A stretch of 64,000 nt of DNA, taken from assembly GCA_022749755.1 (NCBI GenBank), contig CM040452.1:10310350-10374349 (forward strand), written 5' to 3'. The translations under genes were made by a program, and so were the position numbers. The notes beneath the pieces were generated by a model. It worked only from the letters and a program-made list of their open reading frames with translations. It searched no databases and was not told where the DNA came from. Source of the DNA: Azadirachta indica (lineage: Eukaryota > Streptophyta > Magnoliopsida > Sapindales > Meliaceae). The first letter of the stretch is position 1; each line of letters opens with the position of its first letter. This document shows positions 23,277-34,191 of the stretch, piece after piece.

Positions 23277-24133
23277 AATCTCCATGAGTTTGTAGCAGTC
23301 GTGCTTGATCCTCTCCTGGCCATGCTTCTTCACTTCAATTGTTGCTCAACTTTTGATGGCTTGGTGTACCATATCTGTCAACTCTACATAATGTTGCATT
23401 TTCACCACATTTGCGATCTCACGATTTAAACCATGTAAGAATCTAGCCATGATAGCTTCTCTATCCTCCTTTACATTTGCTCAGATCATAACAACGTCCA
23501 TCTCTTTGTAGTATTCATCTACACTTTTAGATCCTTGAGTTAGATACTGTAATTTGTTGAACAACTCTCGATGGTAGTAGCTTGGAATGACACGTCTTCT
23601 CATTATTGTCTTCAACAATTGATCCTACCAAATAATATTATAATCAATAAATTCAATGGCCGCAAGTTTACCTTTTTGATCTCGGAGTAGTTGTGACAAT
23701 AGAAAATCATCTCTATTTTTTTCTCCCACTCTAAATAAGCTTTAGGATCGTTTTTACCTTGGAACGGTGGAATTTTTACCTTAATACTTCCTAAATCATC
23801 ATTCAACTTAGGTCTACCTAACCTAACTTCTCTATTCCCATAACCATGCAAATTCCTACCCCAGTTCATTGGTGATTCATCTAACTCCTCATCATTCTCA
23901 ACATTACCCCATTGTACCATTGGTTGCACTTGCCTAGGTGGTTGTCTAATGGAAGAGTCTTGATGTTGCCCTCTTGATGTCCCTTCTTCCAACCTATCCA
24001 TCCTCTCATGAATTGGTTCTAACTCAGCCCTCATCATCTGCCTTATCTCCCCCAAAAACGCCTGCAATTGTAGGTTCGAGGTGGTTGGTTGTTATACCCC
24101 CAAGGTTGAATTTTCTTCTTGATTGTGAGACAT
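23277..24133 (-). pseudogene. Gag, CRM-like element K
   Basis: The minus strand encodes gag from the Met codon at 24131-24133. The clean part (23612-24067) has an N-terminal helix (MMRAELEPIHERMDRLEEGT), a Gln/Arg-rich stretch and the conserved IKVKIPPFQGKNDPKAYLEW. The rest to 23277 is frameshifted but matches the same gag in G (45514-46600). It is cut near the basic region before the zinc knuckle by the LTR half at 22772. Confidence 0.87.
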
Positions 24134-24664
24134 ATTTAAAATCTGCAAAACAAAGTTAGAAACGTCACAAGCACTCCCTCACATGTTTTCACTAACTCTC
24201 GTGCTTAAACACTCAAATGTTCTCACACTCGCACACTCTTAACAGAAATTTCAGTGGCAATTTTAAGATGAAAAGCAACCAAAACAAATTATAAGATTCA
24301 ATAAGCAATTCTTAAGAAATTGATGCAAGCAACGACAATATTGGCTCAAGAATAAGGAATATTAGGCCAATACTATAAGAAATTATGAATATAATAGATA
24401 ACAACAATTCTCTCTTTTTTTTCTCTTTTTTTTGCTTTATTTCTTTTTTTTAGGAAGTAGAAATGAAAATATGAACTCGAAAAAAATTGAAGGAAATAAG
24501 ACACAAAATTGGAATTTGGACTAATCAAGGAGGAATTTAGCCACAATATATATATTTTTTTGTATTTCTTTTTTTTTTCAAAATTCTAATTGAAGAAATA
24601 AAGGAACAACAAAAATATAAAGGATAATTTAAACTTACCTTAGAACCAAATCTCTGATATCAAA
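24134..24664 (-). other. Leader of CRM-like element K with primer-binding site
   Basis: Untranslated leader between LTR and gag, A/T-rich with long T runs. The primer site is at 24651-24662 and reads TGATATCAGAGA on the minus strand, a slightly mutated initiator-tRNA-Met site (TGGTATCAGAGC). Confidence 0.75.
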
Positions 24665-25443
24665 TGATACAAATCTCGCCAATAGTGTGACGAAACCCAA
24701 CACAAATGTAGTAAAGAACCCTAAAATTTTTCCAAGATTCAAGTTTATTTAGCCTTGACCTGATACCTATCTAGATAAGAACCAAGACTATAATTTACTC
24801 AAATGCCACACCAAGACCCTTAAGAAAACACTTAAAAATATAAATGATAAGTTTAGTTGTTTTGAACGCTACAAGAAATTAAACTTGAAGAGTTCAAGAA
24901 CAAGAACTTGTAAGAAATAACTTAACACTCAAATTACTTGTCTCATTTCAAGAAATCAAAGCCTTTTTATAGGCAAAATATAAAGGGAAAATATCAAAAA
25001 TTAGGCTATCAATCGTACCTAACAATTTGACAAAATAAATTCAAATTTTATGACTTTTAAAACCTACAAATTTCAAATATGAAAACGTAAGCAATGACGT
25101 CAAATGTATATGATGTAAGTGATTACATCATTTTAACATTTTTAAAATTACATAAATGGACCATAATTTTTGAACATTTTCATATTAATCTTCTTGAACT
25201 CTGATCGCTTAAATGATATTCACTGAACCTAATTCTTCAAAACATGTATCTTGAATTGTATTTAAATCACACATCTTCATAATTAGTCCATTTAAGACAC
25301 TTTGCAATGTCTTGGCTCTAGCTCTTGTAATCGGTCCACTCGGCACGCTTAGTGAATCATATAGATGCTGTAATTGAGTGTCTCCAACCTTATGTCTGAG
25401 GTTCTCCTTTTATTTACGTGGTTGCACAACTTCGTTTGCATCA
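24665..25443 (-). repeat. CRM-like LTR (5' LTR of element K)
   Basis: 779 bp, complete, minus orientation (plus-strand ends TGATACAAATC and TTCGTTTGCATCA). It abuts an oppositely oriented LTR of the same family at 25444, so the two form a large inverted repeat. Confidence 0.93.
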
Positions 25444-25686
25444 GTGCAACCATGTAAACAAGAAGAGAAACTCTCACATAAGATTAGAGACACTAAATTA
25501 CAGCAGTTATATGATTCGTTAAGCGTGCCGAATGGACTAATTACAAGAGATAGAGCTAAAACATTACAAAGTGCCTTAAATAGACTAATTAAAAAGATTT
25601 ATAATTCAAATACAATTCAAGATACACGTCTTAAAGAATTAGGCTCAATGAACATCATTCAAGCATTCAAAGACGAAGAAGATTAA
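25444..25686 (+). CDS. Integrase C-terminal tail encoded inside LTR (partial)
   Basis: The open frame beginning at 25378 enters the LTR and continues to 25686. Inside the LTR it matches the end of pol in this family: a charged stretch (CKQEEKLSHKIRDTKLQQL), then YDSLSVPNGLITRDRAKTLQ and a helical ALNRLIKKIYNSN. In the full element this tail would be read from the 3' LTR as the end of integrase. The GPxTRARAK-like core resembles the CR motif described for CRM chromoviruses. Here it sits in a 5' LTR and would not be translated as integrase. Confidence 0.7.
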   Translation: MQPCKQEEKLSHKIRDTKLQQLYDSLSVPNGLITRDRAKTLQSALNRLIKKIYNSNTIQDTRLKELGSMNIIQAFKDEED

Positions 25687-26252
25687 TGTGTAGATGTTCA
25701 GAAATTGTAGTCCGTTTGTATAATTTTAAGAATTTTAAATGATGTAATCACTTACATCATACACATATGATGTCATTGCTTACATCAAAATACATATGAC
25801 ATCATTGTTTATGTAATATACCTATGACGTCATTGCTTATATTTTTATGTTTGAAATTTGTAGTTTTAAAAGTCATAAAATTTGTATTTAGTTTTTTAAA
25901 TAGTTAAGTAGGATTATTGGCCTAATTTTTGACATTTGCTCTTTGTATTTGCTTGTAAAAAGGCTTTTATTTTTTAAATAAAACGAGCAATTTGAGTGTT
26001 TTCTTAAGGATTTTTTTCTTGAACTCTTCAAGTTTAATTTCTTGTGGCATTCAAAACAATCATACTTATTATCTAGATTCATAAGTGTTTTCTTAAGGAT
26101 TCTTGATGTGGCGTTTGAGTAATCATAGTTTTGGTCCTTATCTAGATAGGTATCGGGTCGAAACTCAATAAACTTACGTCTTGAGAAAATCTTGAGGTTC
26201 GTTACTACATTCGGTGTTGGGTTTCATCATGTTATTGATGATTTTCGTATCA
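25444..26252 (+). repeat. CRM-like LTR (5' LTR of element J, start missing)
   Basis: Plus-strand LTR of the same family, lacking the first ~15 bases (TGATGCAAACGAAGT). It ends TTTTCGTATCA, followed by a primer site. It carries an open frame for the integrase tail (see 25444-25686). Confidence 0.92.
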
Positions 26253-26254
26253 TT

Positions 26255-26266
26255 TGGTATCAGAAC
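26255..26266 (+). promoter_or_regulatory. Primer-binding site, element J
   Basis: TGGTATCAGAAC, two bases after the LTR. It matches the initiator tRNA-Met site except near its end. Confidence 0.85.
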
Positions 26267-26796
26267 TTTAGTTCCAAGGTATGTTTAAGTTATCTTTTAC
26301 ATCTTTATTGTTCCTTTCCTTCTTCAATTAGAATTTTCAAAAAAAAAATACAAAATAATTATTGTGGCCAAATTCTTCCTTGATTGGTCCAAATTCGAAT
26401 TTTGTATTTTACTTCCTTCAATATATTTTAATTTCATATTTTTCATTGCTAGTTCTTATAAAAGAAATAAAGCCAAAAAAAAACAGAGAAATAAAAAAAA
26501 AGAGAGAATTTTTGTTTTCCATTATATTCATAATTTTTTGTAGTATTGACATAGTATTCCTTACTTTTGATCCAATATTGTCATTACTTGTATCAATTTC
26601 TTAAGAATTACTTATTGAATCTTGTGATTTGTTTTGGTTGCTTCTCATCTTAAATTGCCACTTAAATTTTGATTAAGAGTATGCAAGTGGAAGAACATTT
26701 GAGTGTTTAAACACGAGAGTGAGTGAACCTTTATTGATTGAAAACACGTGAGGAAGTGCTTGTGAGATTTCTAACCTTATTTTCTAAATTTTAAAT
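26267..26796 (+). other. Untranslated leader, element J
   Basis: AT-rich leader between primer site and gag, the plus-strand counterpart of 24134-24650 and 45170-45513. No sustained reading frame. Confidence 0.7.
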
Positions 26797-27757
26797 ATGT
26801 CTCGCAATTAAGAAGAAAACTCAACCTTGGGAGTATAAAAACCAACCACCCCAAATCTACAATTGCAAGCATTATTGTGGGAGATGAGATGGATGAGGAG
26901 GGCTGAGTTAAAACCAATCCATGAGATGATGGATAGGTACAATGGGGTAATGTTGAGTATGATGAGAAGTTAGATGAATTATCAATGAACCGAGGTAGAA
27001 ATTTGCATGGTTATGGGAATAGAGAGGCTAGGTTGGGTAGACCTAAGTTGGATGATAATTTAGGAAGTAGTAAGATAAAAATTCTACCGTTCCAAGGTAA
27101 AAACAATACTAAAGCTTATTTAGAGTCAGAAAAGATAATAGAGATGGTTTTCGATTGTTATAACTACTCCGAAATCAAGAAGATAAAACTTGTGGCAGTT
27201 AAATTTACTAGTTATGCTATTATTTTGATAAGATCAATTGTTGAAGATAGGAGAAGAAATGAAAATCGTCCTGTTGAGATGTGGAATGAGATGAAGATAA
27301 TAATGAGAAAATGTTTCATTCCAAACTACTACTATCAGAAATTGTTGAACAAATTGTAGTGTCTAACTCAAGAATCCAAAAGTATAGATAAATAATACAA
27401 AGAGATGGAGGTTGCTATGATCCAAGCAAATGTAGAGGAGGATTGAGAAGATACCATGGCTAGGTTCTTGTATGGTTTAAATTGTAAAATCGCAGACGTG
27501 GTAGAGCAACAATTGAAACGAAGAAACATAGCTTGGAGAGGAGCAAGCACAACTGCTACAAACTCATGGAGATCACCTCTAAATGAGAGGAATTTCCATT
27601 AACAAAGTCTAAATCTGAAGCCTCTAAGGATGCCAAACAAGTTGTGCCACAAAAATAAGGTAATATTTAATCCACCGCTTCTAAAAATCGTGACATTAAG
27701 TGTCTTAAATGTCAAGGCAGGGGTCATATAGCTAGCCAATGTTCAAATAAAAGGGTA
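26797..27757 (+). pseudogene. Gag, element J
   Basis: It starts at the ATG at 26797 (MSRN then a stop, probably CAA to TAA). The main open part (26985-27359) has RNLHGYGNREARLGRPKLDD and KIKILPFQGKNNTKAYLES; the capsid C-terminal part follows in shifted frames. A zinc knuckle (CLKCQGRGHIASQC) is visible near 27700-27745. It is the same gag family as K and G, with several stops and frameshifts. Confidence 0.85.
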
Positions 27758-28057
27758 ATAGTGATCAATACTCAAAGGGAGATTGAGTCAGAAAAAGAAG
27801 ACGAAATAGAAGACATGCCACCTTTTGAAGACACCTACGAAGGGCAATATGCTGCGAAAGGAAAATTATTAGTAGCAAGAGGAGCCTTTAGCGCACTGAT
27901 TAAAGAAGAAGAAAATGATCAGCGAGAGAACTTGTTTCATACTAAGTGTTTCGTCAACAACAAAGTTTGCAATGTTATAATTGATGAACGACGTTGTACT
28001 AACGTGGTCAGCACCGAATTAGTGGAGAAATTGTCATTACCTACCATGAAACATCCA
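27758..28057 (+). pseudogene. Protease N-terminal part, element J
   Basis: The frame 27761-28081 encodes an acidic linker (EKEDEIEDMPPFEDTYEGQY) and the protease start ([40 protein letters not shown]). The active site should be IIDGGS; here it reads IIDERR, so it is inactive. At about 28058 it jumps into the gag of element H, a chimeric join. Confidence 0.82.
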
Positions 28058-28590
28058 CAACAAAGCAATGATAAGAGCTAATGTAGAGGAAGATAATGAA
28101 GCTACAATGGCCAGATTCCTCAATGGTTTGAACAAGGAGATTTCTAATGTGGTTGAATTGCAACCATATATGGAGCTAGAAGACTTGCTTCACCTTACAT
28201 TGAAGGTTGAGAAGCAACTGAAAAAGAGAGATTGTACAAGTCAGTTTTCCTCATATACTTCTTCATTCAAATCAAATTGGAGAAAAGATAATAAGGCTTC
28301 ATCATCCAAGCTAAAAATCGAATCCAAAGAGTTTCCCAAAACATCCAACCCAAGCAAAGATAAGGGTAAGCTTGATTCTACTACTAACACCAGAAATATT
28401 AAATGTTTTAAATGTTAAGGTGTAAGACATTACAAGCGAGATTGCCCAAATCAAAGAACCATATTCATGCTTGAGGGAGAGTACTATTCGGCCAGTGAAG
28501 AAGAGAATGAACAAGAGACGATGCCAACTCTTGAAGAAAGTGGTAAGGCTCTTGTATCAAGAAGAGTTTTAAATATGCAAGTCCAACAGG
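28058..28590 (+). pseudogene. Gag C-terminal half, element H
   Basis: It begins mid-gag ([20 protein letters not shown]) and continues to a Lys/Ser-rich region. The zinc knuckle, near 28403-28447, reads CFKC, then a stop, then RHYKRDCP. It matches the CRM-like gag fold but is a distinct subfamily from J/K/G. H's 5' LTR, leader and gag N-terminus are absent. Confidence 0.83.
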
Positions 28591-29027
28591 AATAATGTGA
28601 TCAAAGAAAGAATCTCTTCCATACTAGGTGTCTTGTAAAGGATAGGGTTTGTGATATGATAATTGATGGTGGCAGTGTAACTAATGTTGCTAGTACTACT
28701 CTTGTAGAAAAGTTGGGGTTACCTACTTTAAAACATCCACATCCTTACAAGTTGAAGTGGCTTAATGAGTGTGGGGAAGTTAGGGTGACAAAGCAAGTTC
28801 TTGTTGCCTTCAAAATAGGCAAGTATAGAGATGAGTTGTTGTTTGATGTAGTGCCCATGCATGCTGGTCATCTATTGTTGGGACGCCCTTGGCAATTTGA
28901 CAGAAGGGTGTTACATAATGGTTTTACAAATCATTATACTTTTGAAAAAGGTAGGAAGAAAATTACTCTTGTACCACTTTCACCTAAAGAAGTTTATGAA
29001 GGTGAGCTTAGAAGAATGCAAAATTAG
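28591..29027 (+). pseudogene. Protease, element H
   Basis: The frame 28656-29027 covers the aspartic protease. Its active site is MIIDGGSVTNVAS, where the family usually has IDGGSCTNVAS, followed by KLGLPTLKHPHPYKLKWLNE and the LLLGRPWQFDR motif near residue 70. It reads FEKGRKKITLVPLSP at the end. A stop at 28594 separates it from gag. Confidence 0.85.
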
Positions 29028-29396
29028 AGAGAAAACAAGAGTGAGAAGAAAAGAGTGAGTGAAGGTATAACAAAGGAGGGTGAGTTTTTAAAAGAAAAGA
29101 GTGGCAAAAATAATGAGAAAGAAAAAAAAGTGAGTTCAAATGAAGAGGGGCAGAATTCATATGAGGGAAAAAGAGTGGAGGAAAAAGAAATAATTGAGTG
29201 TAAAAAGAAACAAGTGAGCTTTTATACAAAAAGGAATGATATTAAGGCGGCTTGGTTTTCCAACAAAAGTATACTTGTACTTATGTACAAGGAACTTTAC
29301 TTAAATACTAATGACCTTAATACTTTTTTGCCTACTGTATTTGTTTCTCTTTTATAGGCCTATGAAGATGTTTTTCCCGAAGAGATACCCAATGAA
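29028..29396 (+). pseudogene. Protease-RT spacer, element H
   Basis: Lys/Glu-rich, mostly open spacer (29055-29357: EGQNSYEGKRVEEKEIIECK). It ends in a hydrophobic stretch that leads into the RT N-terminus. Low complexity; no enzymatic motif expected. Confidence 0.6.
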
Positions 29397-31822
29397 TTGT
29401 CGGCCATTAGGGGTATCGAGCATCAAATTGATTTCATTCCTGAAGCTTTAATTCCAAATAAACCAGCCTATAGGAGTAATCCTGAGGAGACAAAGGAGCT
29501 TCAAAGGCAAGTTGAGGAGTTGTTAACCAAGGGATATGTTAGAGAAAGTATGAGTCCATGTGCTGTTCCTGTTTTGTTGGTACCTAAGAAATGTGGCTCT
29601 TGGCATATGTGTGTTGATTGTCGTGCAATAAATAACATTACGGTAAAGTATCGCCATCCTATTCCTAGGCTAGATGATATGCTTGATGAATTATATGGTT
29701 CATTATCTTTAGCAAAACTGATTTGAAAAGTGGATATCATCAAATTAGCATGAGAGAGGGTGATGAGTGAAAAACCTCATTCAAAACAAAATATGGTCTA
29801 TATGAATGGTTAGTTATGCCTTTTGGTTTAACTAATGCATCTAGTACTTTCATGAGGCTTATGAACCATGTTTTGAAACATTTAATTGAAAAATTTGTTG
29901 TTGTATACTTTGATGATATCCTTGTGTATTCCAAAAATTCGAATGAACATGTACAACATTTAAGGGCTGTACTTGATATTTTGAGGAAAGAAAAGTTATA
30001 TGCTAACCTTAAAAAATGTTCTTTTTGTTTAGATCGAATTGTGTTTTTAGATTTGTGGTAAGTGTTCAAAGCGTTGAAGTTGATGAAGAAAAGGTAAGTG
30101 CTATAAAAAATTGGCCTACTCCTAAATCGGTAAGTGAGGTAAGAAGTTTTCATGAATTGGTTAGTTTTTATAAATGGTTTATAAAAGATAGTAGCACCAT
30201 TACGGCACCCCTTACAGAGATAATTAAAAAAAATTGTACTTTTAAGTGGGACAAAGAACAAGAGCATGCATTTACTTTATTGAAAGATAAGCTTTGTAAG
30301 GCACCCATTCTTTCTTTGCCTAACTTTGCTAATACTTTTGAACTTGAATGTGATGCATCAGGATTGGGCATTGGGCTATTCTTATGCAGGAAAAGAGGCT
30401 AATTGCCTATTTTAGTGAAAAGGTCCATGGCGCCTCATTGAATTATCCTACTTACGACAAAGAACTTTATGCTTTGGTTAGAGCTTTGGAAAACTGGTAG
30501 CATTACTTATGGCCTAAGGAATTTGTTATTCATACTGACCATCAATCTTTGAAGTTCATTAAAGGGCAAGGTAAGTTGAACAAACGACATGTCAAATGGG
30601 TCGAATTTATTGAGACTTTTCCTTATGTGATTAAATACAAGTAAGGTAAAGACAATGTTGTGGCTGATGCACTTTCAAGGAGGTATACTTTACTTAATGC
30701 TTTAGATGCAATAATGCTTGAATTTGAACATATTAAAACTCTTTATGATGATGATACTGACTTTTCTAACATTTTCAAAGCATGTGAGAAAGCTGCATAT
30801 GGTAAGTTCTATAGAATGGATGGGTTTTTGTTTAAAGAAAATAAATTGTGCATATCTATTTATTCTCTGAGAGCATTGCTTGTAAAAGAGTCTCATGGGG
30901 GTGGTTTAATGGGACATTTTGGCATTACAAAAACTTTAGACACTTTAGATGAACACTTCTATTGGCCTAAAATGAAAAATGATGGGCAAAGAGTTTGTGA
31001 TAGATATGTTGTGTGCAAACAAGCTAAATCTAAAGTTTAAATCAAGGTTTGTATACTTCTTTACCTGTTTCTAGTGAACCTTGGACTAATATTTCCATAA
31101 ATTTTGTTTTGGGTCTACTTAGATCGAAAAAAGGGAAAGATTCTATTTTTGTAGTGGTTGATAGGTTTTTCAAGATGTCACATTTTATACCTTGTAATAA
31201 AACTGATGATGCCACTAATATTACAAATCTGTTCTGTAGGGAAGTAGTGCGTTTGCATGGCATTCCAAAAACTATTGTTAGTGATAGAGATGTGAAGTTT
31301 TTAAGTCATTTTTGGAAAGTTTTGTGGAGTAAATTGGGTACTAAATTGTTATAGTCTACTACTTGTCACTCACAAACTGATGGTCAAACAGAAGTTGTGA
31401 ATAGGACTTTGAGAACTTTGTTACGTGCTATTGTCCAAAAGAATTTGAAGAATTGGGAAGAGTGCATTCCATTTGTTGAATTCGCATATAATAGAGTTGT
31501 GCATTCTACTACTGGTTTATCATCGTTTGAAATTGTTTATGTCTTTAACCCACTAACCCCTTTGGATTTAATTCCTTTACCTTGTGATGAAAGAACTAGC
31601 TTAGATGAGAAAAAGAAGGCAGAATTGGTGAGAAAACTATCTGTAGATGTGCGCAAGAACATTGAAAAGAAGAATCAACAAATTACAAGCCAAGTAAACA
31701 AAGGACGAAGGCCTGTTGTACTCGAGCCTGGTGATTGAGTTTAGGTATATATGCGAAAGAAAAGGTTTTCAACTCAAAGGAAGTCAAAGCTACATCCAAG
31801 AGGAGATGGTCCCTTTCAAGTT
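29397..31822 (+). pseudogene. Pol copy 1 (RT, RNase H, integrase), element H
   Basis: 29397-29726 is the RT N-terminus (PCAVPVLLVPKKCGSWHMCV). RT palm follows with intact [11 protein letters not shown] (about 29909), then RNase H, with TDHQSLKFI (about 30535), and integrase: zinc domain near 30890-31020, [15 protein letters not shown] (second Asp) and [10 protein letters not shown] (Glu). It is interrupted by several stops and frameshifts (near 29725, 30058, 30400, 30500, 31040, 31352). At 31822 it stops within GDGPFQV and the RT starts again. Segment 29712-31822 is duplicated at 31823-33936. Confidence 0.88.
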
Positions 31823-32700
31823 GCAAAATTGATTTGAAAAGTGGGTATCATCAAATTCGCATGAGAGAGGGTGATGAGTGGAAAACTGCATTCAAAACAA
31901 AATATGGTCTGTATGAATGGTTAGTTATGCCTTTTGATTTAACTAATGCACCTAGTACTTTCATGAGGCTTATGAATCATGTTTTGAAAGATTTAATTGG
32001 AAAATTTGTTGTTGTATACTTTGATGATATTCTTGTATATTCTAAAAATTTGAATGAACATGTAGAACATTTAAGGGCTGTACTTGATATTTTGAGGAAA
32101 GAAAAGTTATATGCTAACTTTAAAAAGTGTTCTTTTTGTTTAGATCGAATTGTGTTTTTAGGTTTCGTGGTAAGTGTTCAAGGCGTTGAAGTTGATGAAG
32201 AGAAGGTAAGTGCTATTAAAAATTGGCCTACTTCTAAATCGGTAAGTGAGGTAAGAAGTTTTCATGGATTGGCTAGTTTTTATAGATGGTTTATAAAAGA
32301 TTTTAGCACCATTGCGGCACCCCTTACAGAGGTAATTAAAAAGAATTGTACTTTTAAGTGGGACAAAGAACAAGAGCATGCATTTACTTTATTGAAAGAT
32401 AATCTTTGTAAGGCACCCATTCTTGCCTTGCCTAACTTTGCTAATACTTTTGAACTTGAATGTGATGCATCAGGATTGGGCATTGGGGCTGTTCTTATGC
32501 AGGAAAAGAGGCCAATTGCCTACTTTAGTGAAAAGCTCCATGGCGCCTCATTGAATTATCCTACTTACGACAAAGAGCTTTATGCTTTGGTTAGAGCTTT
32601 GGAAAATTGGCAGCATTACTTATGGCCTAAGGAATTTGTTATACATACTGACCATCAATCTTTTAAGTTCATTAAAAGTCAAGGTAAGTTGAACAAATGA
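31735..32700 (+). CDS. Pol copy 2, RT and RNase H (element H)
   Basis: Open frame of 321 residues. The first ~30 residues are still copy-1 integrase tail. From about 31823 it is [20 protein letters not shown], then [13 protein letters not shown] (catalytic Asp pair), and connection ([19 protein letters not shown]). RNase H follows, with [13 protein letters not shown] and [10 protein letters not shown]. It ends at a TGA that by comparison with J should be CGA (Arg of the KRHAKW segment); the same frame stays open on the other side and continues to 34191. RT lacks its N-terminal fingers, which are present only before copy 1. Confidence 0.87.
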   Translation: MSLGIYAKEKVFNSKEVKATSKRRWSLSSCKIDLKSGYHQIRMREGDEWKTAFKTKYGLYEWLVMPFDLTNAPSTFMRLMNHVLKDLIGKFVVVYFDDILVYSKNLNEHVEHLRAVLDILRKEKLYANFKKCSFCLDRIVFLGFVVSVQGVEVDEEKVSAIKNWPTSKSVSEVRSFHGLASFYRWFIKDFSTIAAPLTEVIKKNCTFKWDKEQEHAFTLLKDNLCKAPILALPNFANTFELECDASGLGIGAVLMQEKRPIAYFSEKLHGASLNYPTYDKELYALVRALENWQHYLWPKEFVIHTDHQSFKFIKSQGKLNK

Positions 32701-32739
32701 CATGCCAAATGGGTCGAATTTATTGAGACTTTTCTTTAT

Positions 32740-34191
32740 GTGATTAAATACAAGCAAGGTAAAGAGAATGTTGTGGCTGATGCACTTTCAAGGAGGTATA
32801 CTTTACTTAATGCTTTAGATGCAAAAATGCTTGGATTTGAACATATTAAAACTCTTTATGATGATGATACTGACTTTTCTAGCATTTTCAAACCATGTGA
32901 GAAAGCTGCATATGGTAAGTTCTATAGAATGGATGGGTTTTTGTTTAAAGAAAATAAATTGTGCATACCTATTTGTTCTCTAAGAGAATTGCTTGTAAAA
33001 GAGTCTCATGGGGGTGGTTTAATGGGACATTTTGGCATTACAAAAACTTTAGACACTTTAGATGAACACTTCTATTGGCCTAAAATGAAAAATGATGTGC
33101 AAAAAGTTTGTGATAGATGTGTTGTGTGCAAACAAGCTAAATCTAAAGTTTTAAATCAAGGTTTGTATACTCCTTTACCTGTTTCTAGTGAACCTTGGAC
33201 TAATATTTTCATGGATTTTGTTTTGGGTTTACCTAGATCGAAAAAGGGAAAAGATTCTATTTTTGTAGTGGTTGATAGGTTTTCCAAGATGTCACATTTT
33301 ATACCTTGTAATAAAACTGATGATGCCACTAATATTGCAAATCTGTTCTTTAGGGAAGTAGTGCGTTTGCATGGCATTCCAAAAACTATAGTTAGTGATA
33401 GAGATGTGAAGTTTCTAAGTCATTTTTGGAAAGTTTTGTGGAGTAAATTGGGTACTAAATTGTTATATTCTACTACTTGTCACCCACAAACTAATGGTCA
33501 AACAGAAGTTGTGAATAGGACTTTGGGAACTTTGTTGCGTGCTATTGTCCAAAAGAATTTGAAGAATTGGGAAGAGTGCATTCCATTTGTTGAATTCGCA
33601 TATAATAGAGTTGTGCATTCTATTACTGGTTTTTCACCATTTGAAATTGTTTATGATTTTAACCCACTAACCCCTTTGGATTTAGTTCCTTTACTTTGTG
33701 ATGAAAGAACTAGCTTAGATGGGAAAACAAAGGCAGAATTGGTGAGAAAACTACATGCAGATGTGCGCAAGAACATTGAAAAGAAGAATCAACAAATTAC
33801 AAGCCAAGTAAACAAAGGACGAAGGCGCGTTGTATTTGAGCCTGGTGATTGGGTTTGGGTACATATGCGAAAGGAAAGGTTTCCAACTCAAAGGAAGTCA
33901 AAGCTACATCCAAGAGGAGATGGTCCCTTTCAAGTTGTTGAGAAGATCAATGATAATGCCTATAAATTGGATCTTCCTGGTGAGTATACTGTGAATGCAA
34001 CTTTTAATGTGGCTGATCTTTCTCCTTTTGATGTAGATGGTGAAGATTCATGGACGAATCATCTTGAGGAGCGAGGGAATGATGCAAATACGGATACACA
34101 CAAGAGCAATGATCCAATTCAGCTACCTAATGGTCCCGTTACAAGAGCAAGAATGAAGAAATTCAAAGATGCATTGAATGGGATGATTTAA
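32740..34191 (+). CDS. Pol copy 2, RNase H end and integrase with LTR-encoded tail (element H)
   Basis: 483 residues, the best-preserved frame in the window. Integrase zinc domain is near residues 90-131 ([17 protein letters not shown]). The catalytic core has first Asp in FMDFVLGLP, second in [10 protein letters not shown] and Glu in [15 protein letters not shown]. The C-terminal domain has [20 protein letters not shown] and [20 protein letters not shown]. The last ~36 residues extend past the LTR start at 34080 and contain [18 protein letters not shown], the CR-like tail. Integrase inserts element cDNA into chromatin; in CRM lineages the tail is linked to centromere targeting. Confidence 0.9.
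   Translation: MIKYKQGKENVVADALSRRYTLLNALDAKMLGFEHIKTLYDDDTDFSSIFKPCEKAAYGKFYRMDGFLFKENKLCIPICSLRELLVKESHGGGLMGHFGITKTLDTLDEHFYWPKMKNDVQKVCDRCVVCKQAKSKVLNQGLYTPLPVSSEPWTNIFMDFVLGLPRSKKGKDSIFVVVDRFSKMSHFIPCNKTDDATNIANLFFREVVRLHGIPKTIVSDRDVKFLSHFWKVLWSKLGTKLLYSTTCHPQTNGQTEVVNRTLGTLLRAIVQKNLKNWEECIPFVEFAYNRVVHSITGFSPFEIVYDFNPLTPLDLVPLLCDERTSLDGKTKAELVRKLHADVRKNIEKKNQQITSQVNKGRRRVVFEPGDWVWVHMRKERFPTQRKSKLHPRGDGPFQVVEKINDNAYKLDLPGEYTVNATFNVADLSPFDVDGEDSWTNHLEERGNDANTDTHKSNDPIQLPNGPVTRARMKKFKDALNGMI
34066..34079 (+). promoter_or_regulatory. Polypurine tract, element H
   Basis: GAGGAGCGAGGGAA directly precedes the LTR start TGATGCAAATACGG, and also lies inside the integrase reading frame. Confidence 0.7.

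Noticed and set aside
29740..30267. 175-codon minus-strand ORF opposite RT of element H
   Set aside because: It is the shadow of the RT reading frame on the other strand; the same shadow appears opposite copy 2 (32158-32379).
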